DNA of 64,000 nt from Bryopsis sp. KO-2023 (taxonomy: Eukaryota > Chlorophyta > Ulvophyceae > Bryopsidales > Bryopsidaceae). The notes under the pieces were generated by a model. It did no database searches, was not told the origin of the DNA, and saw nothing but the letters and a program-made list of their open reading frames with translations. The number at the start of each line of letters is the position of its first letter. Positions within the stretch are counted from its first letter, which is position 1. The position numbers and the translations under genes are program-made. Below, in pieces: positions 1 through 13,600 of the stretch. The stretch spans positions 5,208,001 to 5,272,000 of the forward strand of contig BSYQ01000004.1 of the NCBI GenBank assembly GCA_030272585.1, in the 5' to 3' direction.

Positions 1-493
1 AAGATAATGGTGCGCATGAATGGCTTATTGATTGAGACCTAAAACAAGCCCCAGGTGCACAACCATAGCGGCCTACTCAAGTGTAAACCGATTCCTCATT
101 CCTTTGCAACATGCAAATCTTGTTTATGATTTACAACATAAAATTTTAGTTTCTCTTTCGCAACATGTAATTTCTGTTTCTATTGCCCCCACGATGTTTC
201 ATCTTCAGTGGATATTTGTAAGACAGTGGCTCTTAACTTTTTTTAGATAGTTGTGATGTTATATGCCGTTGTAAGAGCACCCTCTCAATGGGTTTATCCT
301 TGCAACATGTGATTTATGTTTCAAATATGGTCAAACAAGGATTTTGCTGCGCTTGGATACCCGAACACTTTAGTCAATGCCTTACAATTTTCCTCTGCAA
401 CTTGGATCTTTTGATATACCCATTGGGAATTCCCCAATCTATGTAATTCTTTCCATCCATGCATTTAAGTCTTCGGAACCTCTGTTCGGTTTC
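1..493. other. Intergenic / 3' flank of the CEP135-like gene
   Basis: No coding exon is supported here. The stretch is T-rich on the + strand and lies just past the stop codon of the minus-strand coiled-coil gene, so it probably holds that gene's 3' UTR. The phrase 'gcaacatg' recurs (near 107, 160 and 302) but no element boundary is visible. Confidence 0.5.
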
Positions 494-3400
494 TTAGCCC
501 CTCTGTCTGCTTTCCCAAGCCTCCCCCACCTGACATGCAAAGAAAGTTAACTTATTCTTCTTGGAAAAATTACATGAGTGCTGAGATTCTAGGAAAGCAT
601 GTTTGCACCACTTGTGACCCATTCTTGAATATTTCTGGTGTAACCTCCTACCAAGGCCCCGAGGGGGAAGAACACATTCCACATCATCTGCAACACGCCT
701 GCTAGACACCTGTAAAATAAAACCAATCCTTCAAATCCCTTCAGTAAAGTAAAACAAGCTGCCAGAACAGTTCTCTCTCCTAGTTGAAAGGTATGAAATA
801 CCCAAGATGGGAATACCAGCGTCTCAAGTGTCGTGTCAGGACCGGTCCTTCTTGAAGGTGTGGACAGGGACGTGCTCGTGCCAGTCCCAGTCCCAGTCCC
901 CATCAATCGACTGAAATCAACCTTTCCATGGCCAGCTACCTTAGCCTGATAGAAAGCAAACAACCCAAGATAGAATTGCTTGCTATCATTCTCACGTGCT
1001 TTGCAAGAGCAACTCGCTTACAGACATCGTATGCAATCAGTGCATCACCTCAGATTGGCCGTGTGAAGTGCTTACAAGAGACCCCTCCCAGGTACTGGAC
1101 ACAGGAGGTCTCGGTGAGGAGGAAGCAATCGATGCTGATGCGCCTCCCCAACCAAGCGTGACCTACACAAATAAAAATGTCAACCACTGCAGGTCAAGAC
1201 AATGACCATCATCAGGCACCAAGATGTGCTGATAAGCACAAGGAAACTACTGCCGCTCAGACGGAGAAAAAGAAACAAAAAGTATTACTTGGAGGGATTG
1301 AACTTCTGCATGCAGATGGCAATTTTCTCTCCAAAGGTGTTGCCTCTCTGCCTCGAGCTCGACCAAGGAATTGTGCAATTGCTGATTTTGGTTGTGAAGC
1401 TCCTTGGTGCTGGTCCCTGATTCTGAGAGAAGACTGTCTTGCTCTTGAACTTGTCTCCGAAGAGCAGATACCTCCTACCATGGAAACAGAATCAACCGCC
1501 ACAATCTACACCCTTCCAAAAAACCCAGAGTGGTGGGCGAAGAAATCTGCATTCAGTTGATAATGTAAACGGCCTGGTGAACGAAAGCAAGCTCACCTCT
1601 TTCATTTCTGTGACACTGTCCTGCGAATCCGCCAAGGGACCACTGAAAGGCTCTTGTGCTGAACTGGAACGAAATTCTAGTTCTCTTCTCAGCCTTGATA
1701 CTTCCTGGTCCAAATACTCTTTCTCCACCTGCAGTGATTGGCTTTGATTTTTAAATGCACTCACGAGAGGGCTTGAAGGCTCCTGTATCTGATGACCAGC
1801 AAGATTTAACATCAGGCTGCACCAAAGAAACAGTCGCACAGCACTGGGCATTGTGTGAGAAAGCAAACGTTGGGACCGTCATGCGATTGAAGACCGTGGT
1901 TATTTCAACAAGATATAAAGTCTCCATCGCCAACAAACAGAGCAGAATCAGGAAGCAACTCTTGGATTAAGCCAACAACTGTAGTTGCACACACAGCACG
2001 AAACGAAACGTAAACGACTGATGATCTGTGGTGCATTGGAAACCCATGTGCCTCAAACGTGAACTCTCTTGGTCGAACAATGTCTTGAACAGCAAACTCC
2101 ACCATGTTTTTGGTTTGGACTCTCGTCTTGTAGGCTTCCACAATCATAGGTTCAAAAATGTGCAACGTATTTCTTGCACCACAAGTCTGGTCAAATTTGC
2201 AGGACACTACAGAGTCGGAACGTGGCCCCAGACGCACAGTGATGGGACTTTGTGAGAGAGAGCAGCAAAACACACCTAAGACGCCCTTGTCTAATCCTAA
2301 TCCCCACTCGGCTTTGATTTCAGGAGAACAAAATTAAACAAGTGAGCTTAATTGTACAACGAATTAACACGGAGTCACCGTGGGCCCAATTGCAATCTCA
2401 CAGCTGCCATCTCTACCCTCAAACGATTCAGCTCTTCCTCTGCCATGCTTCGAGCTTCTTCTGCTGTCTGGACTTCATGTTGCAAGCCATCCACCTGGGG
2501 GCCACCGATAAGACTGCTTCAGTCCAGAGATTCACATGAATATCAGAGCACCACACCTTCGGGAGCTCCAAAACCAACCTGTTCTTCCAGCAGCCTGGTT
2601 TTCTCTTCTAGAATTTGAGCCCGTCCCCCTGATGACCTGGAGTCACTCTCAGCTTTGAACTCCCTGTTACGCATTTGAAGCATTAGAGCTTCCAATTCCT
2701 TGATTTTTGATGTCTTCACCTGATATCATCAACCCAGGAAACAGTATGGTTCATGTCCAGGGTCAAAAGGAATGCTGCCCCCTTGCCACACTCTTTGATC
2801 TTCCACCTCCCCCCCCCCTGTGGCCCCAGAACCACCCCACATTGCATTCGACAGAGAATGCACACCTGTATGTTTCTCTTCAAGTTCGTAATTTCTGTCG
2901 AGGAATCCTGAAGCCTGGTCTTCAGAATTTCCATCTGTCCATCCATGCCTGCCAGTTGTCTCCGGAAATTTTCTTGGTTGGTCTCCAAATCAAAGCGAAC
3001 CAATTCCGCAGCCCTCACTTGCTCTAGCAGCGACTCCCTTTCCCTGCTTGACTCTTCCAAGTCCTCTTCTTTGTTGGCAAGATCACGACTCAATTGATCT
3101 ACCTGCTTACAAACAAACAATGGCCTCTGACATCGCAGACCCCCAACATACATTTCCGTTTGCTTCTAGTGCTGGTATTCGGTCTTTGCTCTTCACCTGT
3201 TTTTCGAAAGCTTGTAGATCCACCAGATACTCGTTGATCTGACTTTGTGCTGCCCGTTGTGCGTCTTGGAGGGCCGAGACTTCAGTTCCCTTCGAATTCA
3301 AATGAGCATCTCTGGCTGCAGAATCCCGTTCCACCTGGCTGAGACTGCTTTGTATTCTTCTATTTTCCAACGCAAGCTCCTAAACCAGAAACTCACCATC

Positions 3401-4716
3401 AGCGCTGCTTTGATCAGACATTGACTCATGTGCAAACACGGCGAAGGTTGTCAGAGTGGGGGTCGACAGCAAGAGTAGAATGCACCAAACGCACTCCAAT
3501 CCGTTCCATTCCGAGCAAGAGAGACCTCGTATGCATGGCGTATGTCTTCCAGCTCTGTCTCCTTCATCCTGATTTTTTGCTCTGCTTGGACGATCCGAGA
3601 CTGTGAATCCTTCAGCTCTTGCTGAACGCCTTCTCTGTTGCTGCCTGACAGCATGAGCTGCTGGCTGAGGACCTGATTCTCTTGCACCATCACTTCCAGA
3701 TCGTTTGATACGGCTCTGGGAACAGAAAAAGAAAATCCCAGAAATTCAGCAACAGAACCGTTCCTTGGGACGGCAAGCACACCTCACCAAGACCATTGAT
3801 CTACGGCTGCGGGTGCTGCAAACATAAGAAACATATCGAACCAAGCTTCACTCTCTTTTGCAAGTTTACGAAACGGTTTCAAAGAGACTTGCTCACCTGT
3901 ATTCGTCCTTTAATGCAGCAGCCTCGGATTGCACAGATTTTAAAGAAGTGTGAGTTTTCTGGTTCTTTTCCTGAAGAATGACGACCTCCTCTTCCAAGTC
4001 CTCGATCCTTTGAGCAGCTCTCGAAAGTTGAGTTTCCGTTGAAGCCACCAGCTTCTTGACTTCGTCCAACTGCTCCCGACCCAAATCCATTTCGTCCTTC
4101 ATGTGGGCTATTTCCTCATCTTTCGAATCAAGTTCATCCTGGCAACAGGACATTGCTTCTCACCACCCTGTAATGCGACTCTTTTAGAAACGATCGCATG
4201 CGTGGACTTTAGAGGACTCACCTGTAGCCTGTCTCTATCTTGATCCAGCGCATGAAGGGCTGACTTCAGATCCTCAATCTGTTCCTGGCTCTTCACTTCA
4301 GCCACCTCATGACCGGCAACCTCTGACTCCAATTCTTTGATATGCACCTGCATGCAGAACACGTCCAGACTATGCTTGAATTGCCTTCATCAAATCTGTG
4401 GGATGCCATTGTTCGAGTCGAGAATCCAGCATTCCAAGACTCCACCTCAGCGGCTCGGAGGCTTGCACCGACAGTCTTCATATTTTTCATGTATTCTTGG
4501 ACAGTGGCATCCCCCTTCAGTGTCAGAGTAGTGAGCTGGTCCACTTCTTTCCGCTTGGCATCATTTTCTGATCGCAGCCTTGATGTGGTTTCATCCAGGT
4601 TTTGAAGTCTTGCCCGTTCCATATCTTGATGGGCACGGAGCTGCACTCAGCACAAACAAGAGTCCCGAATTATAACCAATCCAGCCCTCACGCAAAATAC
4701 GACAATTTGTGGAGCT

Positions 4717-4750
<34 letters not shown>

Positions 4751-7700
4751 CCAAGAAATACCTGGGATAGTTCCGCCTCGTACTCCTCGTTCATGGCCTC
4801 TGCTCTGTGCATCCTTGCAGAGATCTCATTGGATTGGTTTCGGGATTCTTCATGCTGTTGCCTCACTGCATCGGTGCACTGATGAGCTGAATTCAGCAGA
4901 CCCTGCAGCCTGAGGATGATCAACGCAGGAGAATACGCATTTTTCAAAAAGAGACCCATGTCACACCAAAAAGTGATCCAACATTTGCACATGGAGGGAT
5001 GGCGACCTGGCTGGCATGCAAACATCATGCACCTGTCCACTTCATCAGTTTGAATCGCCAGCTCCTGTTGTGTAGATCTGAGCTTCTGCTCCAGGCTCCT
5101 AGCGGTAAATTCTGAATCCTTGGCACGAATGCTTCGATCTTCCAAGTTGCCCCTCAGGTCGCTGAGCTCGGCCTCGGCTGACTCACGGTTCTTCCTCTCT
5201 CTGTCTCGTTCTGCCTTTGTTTTTGGACAAATCAAGAGGGGCAAATCAACATTCAATCATCATTTCTGGCCATTTGCAAGAAAGCCTGGAATATGGCACA
5301 ATGCACTGTGGCATACCTCTAATGCTTTGATGGATGTGACAATGCTGCACATCTGCTGCTCCGTCTCCTCCAATTTCAACCTCAGTTGATTTCTTTCACA
5401 CTCCGCCTCATCCAAGGTCCGTCTCAAACCGTCCACGTCCGCTTTCGAAAGATGGAGAGCTTCTGTGAGTCGAACGTTTTCAGCCCTCATGTCCGAAACC
5501 TCACAAAAAAACGAGTAAATCCTCAGCCCAACATAATATGTCACAATAACAAGCCAGTTGGAAAGACATATCCCCCGCCAGGTGTCACTTCGGGTGAAAT
5601 TGGACATTGAAAAAAAAAAACTTGGATATACGGTCCCACCATCCAGTGTGCTACCTTGGTCTCTGCATCAATCAACTTCTCAGATAAATCTTTCAGTTGA
5701 TTTTGTAGCTCCTCTACTTTCTGTGGAAAATTTTGCAGTTGAGCCAATTCTCTCGAAGTGGCCCCCAGCTTCTGTTGGCCTTCCTTGATCCGCACGTTGC
5801 TGGCTTCCCAATTCTCACTCAAGAATTGCTTCTCGTTGTGGAGCATGGTCACCTGACTCTGCAGCCTTCCCACCTCCATCTCAAGCTTATCCCTATGAGT
5901 GATAAGGTCTTCGTTTCGAATCCGTTCTTCTTTCAGCTGTGATTGCACCAACTTGAGATCTTGGGAAAAACGTTGACGGTCGTCATCCGCAGCCTGGAGA
6001 ATCGCCAAGGTCAACAATCTTTCCGATAAACTGGAAATCATATTCCCTTCAAAGTCCCAATAGGCATACGTTCATGTAAAAAAAAAAGAAAAAGAGTAGA
6101 AAAATAATCTGATTTGCTTGGTTGCACACCTGCAAGTCATTGGTCACTCTCATCCTCTGGTCGCTGAGATCCCTTGATCGATCCCTAAGCACTTGAAGCT
6201 CGGATTCAGCAGCTGCCAAGTTGGATTCGAGCCTCTTCACCTCGGAAGCTGACTTGCTCTCTTTTGCTTCCAAGGCCACCACTGTGGTTCGACCCTGTGC
6301 AGCTGCCGCTTTCATTTCTTCCAGGCGGTTCTGGGCACCTTCCATTCTTAAAACAAACAGATTCCTCAGACATGGGCATCTCACAAGACACAATCTGGAT
6401 TCACTCTGGTTTGCACCTACTTGGTAGCTATAAGCTCCTTTTCTTCCTGCAGAGCTCTGATGGATTCCAAGCTTTCCACCCTCCGGCCCTCCATGTGCAA
6501 CAACTTCTGCTGACAACTTTCCAGGCTTTCACAAGATTTTTCGAGTTGTGTCCGTGTTTCTGCCAGCTCCAAGTTGAGGGACGCTACCTAAATCCAGCAT
6601 TGAAAAGCGAAATCAGGCTGAAAGATTCATTCTGACACCAGCAAGCAAAAAGCCCAACACTTGGCTGGGCACTTCATAGAGAGCTTGATTCAGCAGAGAG
6701 GGTAGAATGACCTGGCTGTGCAGACTGTCTTTTGATTCCCTCTCATGCTGCAGCAAATCACTCATGCTCTGCAGTTCTTTTCGAAGCTTTTCATGGATCT
6801 GTTGAGCCCTAGCCTTTTCCGATTCTGTTGCCTCCAGCATGGACTTCAAGTTCTCACTCCCACTCTGCTCAGCAGTCAGGCGGCCCATCAATTTTGCTAC
6901 CTGCCACCAAAACATCCTTTACTGGTGCAAGTCTTCTTGGAACTCAACCAATCCACAAACACAGGGGATTTCTGTTACCTCTCCAAGAGCTCCATCTCTT
7001 TCCTCTGCCACTGCTTTTCCTGCTTTCGACCTGCCTGCCCTTAAATTGGTGAGCCCCCTTTGTAGATCTTGCACCTGATTCACGACGTTCACCTTCTCTC
7101 TGAGTGCCTCCTCCAGCCTGTTCTCTGCATCAGTTCTCGACTTTTCACATTCAGCCAGGGCTGCTTCGGTTTTCCCCTTGTCCTCCAGTTCTGATGTGAG
7201 AGTGCTGTTCTGGCTGGCAAGGTAGTCCACCTGTCAATCGGCAGGCTCATCTCTGTCATTGTCCAAAAGTGGGTCCTCAATGCATTATATTTACCATGAG
7301 CTCTTGGCAGTATGAGAAATCACATAACAATTATGTATCCCAATCAGAAAATAAATACCTGCTGATTCAGACTTATGATGACGTTCTCATTTGCGTCGTT
7401 CCGATACTTGAGGTCCAGTTTTTCCAAGTCTTGGCCCTTGGCAAGCTCCTTCCCCAGCCGTTTGATCTCCTCATCTTTTCGATCAGCAGCCACCTGCACC
7501 CCACACAGAGTCAAAGATTTCCAATCGCCAAACAGAGAGCCGATCATCATCTGTGCCTTTTACCTTGCACTCCTCATGCTTCTGCATCAATCGTTCATTT
7601 TCAGATGAAAATTTTGCAATCTGCTCCTCCAATCGTGCAATCCTATAGACACCATGCCAATCCAGCTTCCAGCCCACAGGAGAAAAAAAATAAAACATAT

Positions 7701-8183
7701 CACAACTTCTTGTCTTTGCTGGATTTTCTGATATATATCAAAAAATTTCTGATATATATTCTATATTTATATATAAATTCTGAAAGATCCCTCATTGATG
7801 TTTCACCTCTATGATTTGGTTTTGCCAAATGCTTGTGTAGATGGTGCAAATTTTCTTGTTTGTGTGAGTTGTGGCAAACCGAACAGAAACGGTCCTGGTT
7901 TTGAGATCAGCACTTTGTGGATTTTGCAGGAAGTGCATAGTGGTGGTGAATCTACCTGTTGTTCGCTGTTTTCATAATATCCACACTCTTGGGATCATGT
8001 TTTGGGGGTTGCACATGAGTCGAATGCCCTGCATATTGCTTGTTGCTCTCAGATCCATACCAACCAAACTAAACCAGCAAGTCAAAAATGGTGCTTTCTT
8101 TTTCGTTGCGTGGGATGATGACTTTTGCTGTTGTTTACGTTTGAGAAGACTCCATTATGGAATTAATTATACATTTTTTTTCT

Positions 8184-8232
<49 letters not shown>

Positions 8233-9148
8233 GTTTGAATTTGAGTGAGAGACACCCCTTGGCAGGGAGAGTGCCTCTTTCCATTGTAAATCAAATCTCA
8301 CCAAGGGCGTTCGACATCGTCAGCTTTGGGCCATCATCAATGATATCTACACCTCCTGCCAAAAAATAAAAAAAGAATAAAAATCTTTCTCAACAGACTC
8401 CAGAAATTTCTCACCAAAGTGACATATGTAATGATACATCGTTCCACCCACCTTTTTTCAAAGAGGCCCCCAGATTCAACACATCCTTCAGTTTCTCTTT
8501 CAGCCTGCTGTTCTCTGATTCCTTTGCCCTGAAGCCCTCCACCGTCTGAGCCTTCCAATATGCAAGCTCCGTGATTTGATTTTCCAGTTTCTTGATTTCT
8601 TGGTAGTGCTCTCGTTCTCTTGTTTCAAATTTTTCAGTTGCTCGGATGAGCTCCAGATGCAAGTCATTGTTCTCCGCAACCAATCTCCCACTGTCTTTCT
8701 TGAGAACTTGGATCTGCAGTGCCATGCAACATGATGCAAAGCCCATGGGGGCCAGAGCACAACAAGAATTCAAGATTCTGTCTCAATTTTTTTTGTCTTA
8801 GCACCAGCAAGGAATGTATGACACTCGATATCCGAAGCGAGCCAACCTCCGGTGTTAATCGACCCCGTCGAATCAAACTCGCCAGGCGAAGACGTCAAAG
8901 TCTCGATCGAGGCAGGAGTTTTCCGCAATAGCTTCGTTTCGAAAGCGCACCTGACTGTTGAAGTTTTCTATCTCTTGACCTTGCTTCGTCCCCTGCAGTT
9001 TGATCGCGCGGTAGCTCTCGGTGGCGTGAACGAGGTCGTCGACCAAACTCTTCACCAGCGACGCGCTCTTGCTGTCCAGCGGCTGGCTGTAACCGAACGC
9101 CTCTAACTTTCGTTTCAAGAGGTTGATTTGCCTCTCGTCGAGACTCAT
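494..9148 (-). CDS. CEP135/BLD10: CEP135/BLD10-like centriole and basal-body coiled-coil protein, about 25 exons
   Basis: Large multi-exon gene whose product should be a structural protein of the centriole cartwheel and basal body. The first exon (8951-9148) encodes MSLDERQINLLKRKLEAFGY followed by a conserved stretch with LVHATES, matching the N-terminus of animal CEP135 and algal BLD10 (known for the family). The second exon (8452-8713) continues with the NNDLHLELIRA motif of the same family. Almost all later exons, down to 1289-1471, are heptad-rich coiled coil (Glu/Gln/Lys/Arg/Leu). Resolved exons include 2579-2719, 2379-2494, 1597-1728 and 1289-1471, mostly phase 0 with GT-AG borders. 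The last exons are not coiled: a Gly-Thr/Ser-rich piece near 815-945 and a basic C-terminus ending at 494. A non-coiled segment near 2050-2247 is unusual (see findings). Exons between 7700 and 8300 are not fully resolved: E3 ends in phase 1 while the next visible exon needs phase 2, so one exon is missing from this model. Confidence 0.85.
2050..2247 (-). other. Non-coiled open segment inside the CEP135-like gene, possible exon
   Basis: Between coiled-coil exons 2379-2494 and 1597-1728 there is an open frame that continues in the right phase from the upstream exon if the acceptor is the AG at 2248-2249. It would encode a mixed globular-looking sequence (for example CGARNTLHIFEPMIVEAYKT) unlike the rest of the protein. 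Its downstream donor could not be fixed; the frame stays open to 1905. It could be a true exon, an alternative exon or a chance open frame. Confidence 0.4.
4717..4740. repeat. Poly-C run of 24 (poly-G on the coding strand), intronic
   Basis: Twenty-four consecutive C on the + strand followed by G and nine A. On the sense strand of the host gene this reads T9-C-G24, lying in the intron just after the exon that ends near 4762. It is prone to slippage and could form a G-quadruplex in the pre-mRNA. Confidence 0.9.
8185..8228. repeat. (CT)22 microsatellite
   Basis: Perfect CT dinucleotide repeat in an intron of the CEP135-like gene (GA on the sense strand). Confidence 0.95.
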
Positions 9149-10624
9149 CCTGGGAGGGAGACGAAAGCACCCTGACGAAAACGGAACAGGTACAGACGTC
9201 GGGAAAGACTCCACCTATGCTCTTCTGGAGGAAATCATCCGCACGTGATTCGTCGCGTGACGCATGCATGGAGAGCGAGGAACTCATGTGGGGATCATTC
9301 CCACATAATGATTAATTAATTATTTATATATGTGAGGTGGTTGTGCCCTCTCCTTCACACAACCTTTGGTGCAATTGGATTACAATCACGAGATACAAGC
9401 CAAAAAAAAGACCTCATGTTCCTTCTCAACAACAGGTAAGTACACAGACAACTCCCACGCACACACGCTACGGTGCCACCATCTGGGCGGACACACTCAA
9501 AAACTCCTATTATTACCCCTTTCCTCAAGTTGCTTCCCCTGCTTTTTCCAAATCAACAGCAGTGTCCGCATCCAAATTGTCCCAGTCCATTCACTTATTC
9601 CCTTACACACAGAAAATTGGTAGCGTGAGTGAAATGAAAAAAAAACACACTCCTCGTCCACGGTCGAATCTAATACAGTGTATTGCTGTATGGCATCCAT
9701 CACCTTGTCCTGTCGCCCCACCAACGAATCCCTCTGCCATGTGATATCATTTTTCTCCCCATGATGCGGCCGTTACCTCCCAGGCCTCCCAAAACAGAAA
9801 AAAAGCAAAAAAAAAAGAAAGAATAATGCACAAATTGTTGGGAAATGTTCCCCCACCCCCCCCTCTGCCTCTCCGCTCCACCTTTTATCGCAAACTCTTG
9901 TTGAACCGTTTTTGTCTCCACAGACGCATATCCAAGTTTTTGGCAAACTTGGATATGCACAGAAAATACAATTTCCCAACACCGCAGCCCTCTCTTCCTC
10001 TGGGGCCCCCCACCCCCCAGAACCTCCCCCCCTCCATTCATTTCCTGAACCTACATCATTTTTTGAAACTCAACCTTTGTCAATAAAATAAAAAAAGTGT
10101 TGGGCAGAACACTGTTTGGAGGGAAAAAGTGAAACCCGTATCCCAATTCACATTCCCTCTCAGCTTTTGTGTTTTTGGATATACCCCCCTATTCATTCCA
10201 ACCAGCGAACAAGAGTTCCCGTTTGTCACTTGAAACACTTTGATTTGGTCTTAACTTTCGTTCCTCCATTCTACAGCTTTTTGCTGTTGGCGTTTCCCCA
10301 TTTTCCTTGGCGATTCCTCATTTTCCTTGGCGATTCCCCGAAAGACATGTAAAAAATGACCTCACACTCCTTATCAATCACGTATTGCACTTCTCCCCCT
10401 CTTCCCCCCTCAAACCTGTGCTCAGTTGCCCATCCCGGCCGAAAAAAAAAAAAAGACCCTCTCCACAATAGCTCCAAGCTCCCTCCGAAAACTGGTTATT
10501 CCATACAATTATTCCCTTGACCACTACATAGACCTTGGCGAGCACAGTGAAGGATATGGGCCGAACAGATGTCGGGGGGGGGGGGAGGAAAGAGAGACTG
10601 AGCTCAACATGTTGACACTCTCTA
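9149..10624. other. Intergenic: 5' flank of CEP135-like gene and 3' flank of the U-box gene
   Basis: No gene is supported. The part just upstream of the start codon at 9148 is rich in CpG (around 9150-9260) and probably contains the promoter. The remainder is pyrimidine-rich with short C- and A-runs and probably includes the 3' UTR of the next minus-strand gene. There is a run of twelve or more A near 10441-10453 and a G-run near 10572-10583. Confidence 0.5.
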
Positions 10625-13600
10625 TTATCCCTTTCGGAACATCCTCTTGAGACCCCGTCGAAACAGCAGATTGTATATCTCATGGTGGTTGTAGTCGCTT
10701 GCTATCTGAATTGCCTTCCGGCCAGGTTCCCCTTTTGGCTATAGGAAGAAAAGCAAAACCAGAATCATTTGCTTGTATTTTGACAGGAATCCATCAAACT
10801 GAAAGGAAGGGCAACCAAGCACACTCCACTTACCATTGTTCGCTTGCTGAGATCCGCATGCCCGACATCCACGAGAAGCTTAGAAAACTCGAGGTGGTTC
10901 TGGAAAGCTGCTCTGTGAAGGGCAGTGACTCCATCCTGCTATCAACAATGACATAACATAAACCCAAACAGTTCCATCTTTTGAGATTCGTGGAGCAGTT
11001 ACGTTTGGTTTTGAAAAAAAGCAACATGTGCCACAGATATTCATAACAGCAAGAAAACCCTCGTTGCAAACTACCTGTCCTGTCACATCCGGGTTGGCTC
11101 CGTAATCCAGCAGCATTCGCCCGATTTCCAAATCATTCTTGTCTTGAGCCACATGCAACGGCGTCCAGCCGTCCTGTATGAAAAGCAAGGTTCAATCAGC
11201 ACCTAACCTACGACACTTGTACCATGCAAGCATGGCCCTTTTCACACTGGATCAAATGGCTTTGCATTCGTCAACTCAACGAATACACACGCACGCATGC
11301 TCACCTTTGATTGTGCGTTTGGGTCTGCACGCGCCCCCAACAAATGCATGACCACATCTTTCAAGCTGTTATCTACAGCAACATGCAATGCAGTGTACCC
11401 CACCTAATGCAAGTTTTCACACAGACACACCAAATTAGGAACTTTTTTTCTCGTCAGGAAAAGAAAGCACCACCACATCAAAAGTGGCAAAAATAAGTTT
11501 CTTCCCGTCTTTGCTCCAAAATTGAATGACCACTGTCTAAATGAACTGGATCCTGTTTTGTTGTGGTGTGTTAAAATTGACAGTGCAGTTTCCTTCTGCT
11601 TGCGACTCACGTTGCATTTCTGATTGACATCGTTGAAATATGGCAGGAGCAATTCCAGAGACTCCAAATTCCCCGATCTAGCAGCATGGTGCAAAACCGT
11701 CCACCCCGCCTGCCGCAACAACAAAAAAATCAAATCTTCTTTCACTCACAAAGCAGGGAACCTTCAGGGTTGCGAAACATGACTCAAAGCACTTCCAAAA
11801 ATATCATTAAAAAAAATGAGCTTTTTTAAAATTTATTTTCAAAACCCAGATGATGTGCCGACCTCCGTTGCAATGGTGGGGTAAGTTCGGAGTCTCCCAG
11901 CTTCTGCATGGTGCAACAATTCATTCACGACTTCCACATGTCCCAGGTCTGCTGCCGCGTGCAAGGGACTCCAGCCATTCTGAAGAATCATGAAAGAGGT
12001 CGCAAAAAAGTGGAGCAGCAACACTAAAGCATGCCGTTTCACCTCAAAGCCAGCAACTAAAAATCGGGCAGAATTCCAACCACCAGTGAAAGCACCATAC
12101 CTTGTTGGATATCATGATGTTGGCTCCATTCTTGAGAAGACATCGCACAATGTTTGCATGACCCGTGCATGCAGCCATGTACAATGGGGTTGAAAAGTCA
12201 TTCTGCACATACAAGACATATAAGACAGGTCAGAAACACCTACCAGCTATCCTGCTCGTTTTCTGGTGAGGAAACGATCAAGCAGTCGATCTTCTCGACC
12301 TCACCTTGGTGGTTGCATTGATGGAGACCCCATTCTCAAGAAGGAAAGTTACAATCGGAAGTTGACCGTGGGCCACAGCACAATGCAAACATGTCCGCCC
12401 ATCCTGCACAGCTCCACATGGTTCAGAGTCGAGGAAGTTGAAACAGAAACAGAAACAGAAATTACATGTTGCGAAGGAGTCGAGGAAGTTGAACAGCAAC
12501 TGTCATGAGCATAACTGGGGTATTCCAGTGGAAGTCAACAGACTCACCGCATCAGCAGTATCCAGCCGATAACCATCCTCTATGAGCTCCGTCAACACGC
12601 CAGCATTCCCATTCTGACACGCCATGTGCATGTCCCGAATGGCTTCCTTCCAAAAGCACAAAAACATCGTCATTGTCCCATCCTCACTGGTTAAAACAGA
12701 AACCCCTTCTAAAAAGAGTCGGAAAATTCACAATCGTTGAACCCAGGAATGCATGTTGACAACTTGAACAAGTATCGTAACATTTGGGATTCGTTGGAGT
12801 TTTTCTCATAGGAGTTAAAGCTGCAACGAAGCCTCACCCTGAGGGTTATTCTCCTCCTCCCCGACCTTGGGTCACCCCCTCCAGGATGGCCAGCCTCGAT
12901 TCTCCTGAACGTTTTCATGTCTGACTGGGCCTGAGGTAAGTGACTGCCCGAAGGCAGGGAACCCTCAGATTTGGGGTTGTCGCTCCTTTCGGAAGCTTCC
13001 TGGGTCGTATCCATAGGAGACAAATCCACCCTCGACACCTGAGAACAAACCAAACAAGCATGTCTGGAAGCCTACTCTTCCTCGTGCCAAACCCAAAGCC
13101 TGACGGAAGTGACATTTTCCGACTTCTCTTGTTGAATGTTCTTGACTGTTTTTTTTTTTTTTTTTTTTTTTCGACTTCTCTTCTCCACTCACTGCATCGT
13201 CATATTTTGTGGTCGAAGTGGTGGTTCGTCTCCCCAACTGCATCCCAACTGAAAAGGCGTTCTCCTGTGTGACCGCAAGCAACTACGTGAATCAGGGCTT
13301 CACAATACGAAATACGGTTTAATACGGTTAAGACAAAAATATACATAAATACGTAAGTATTAAAAAAAAACAATGAAATATAATACGGAGAAATACGGAT
13401 GGTCAATATCTTAAACATGCCTACTTCGATCCTTCAGTGGACAAATTAATTACCATACAATTATAGACACTATCGAATTGGGCAAAGAAGTAATGTCTTT
13501 TTCGATGGTTGATTGATCACACCGGCTTAGGCCATGAGCTTCGACGTGAGATGTACAGTGGTGAAATAAGTGAGTGGAGCGTTTTGCATGGAACACCATA

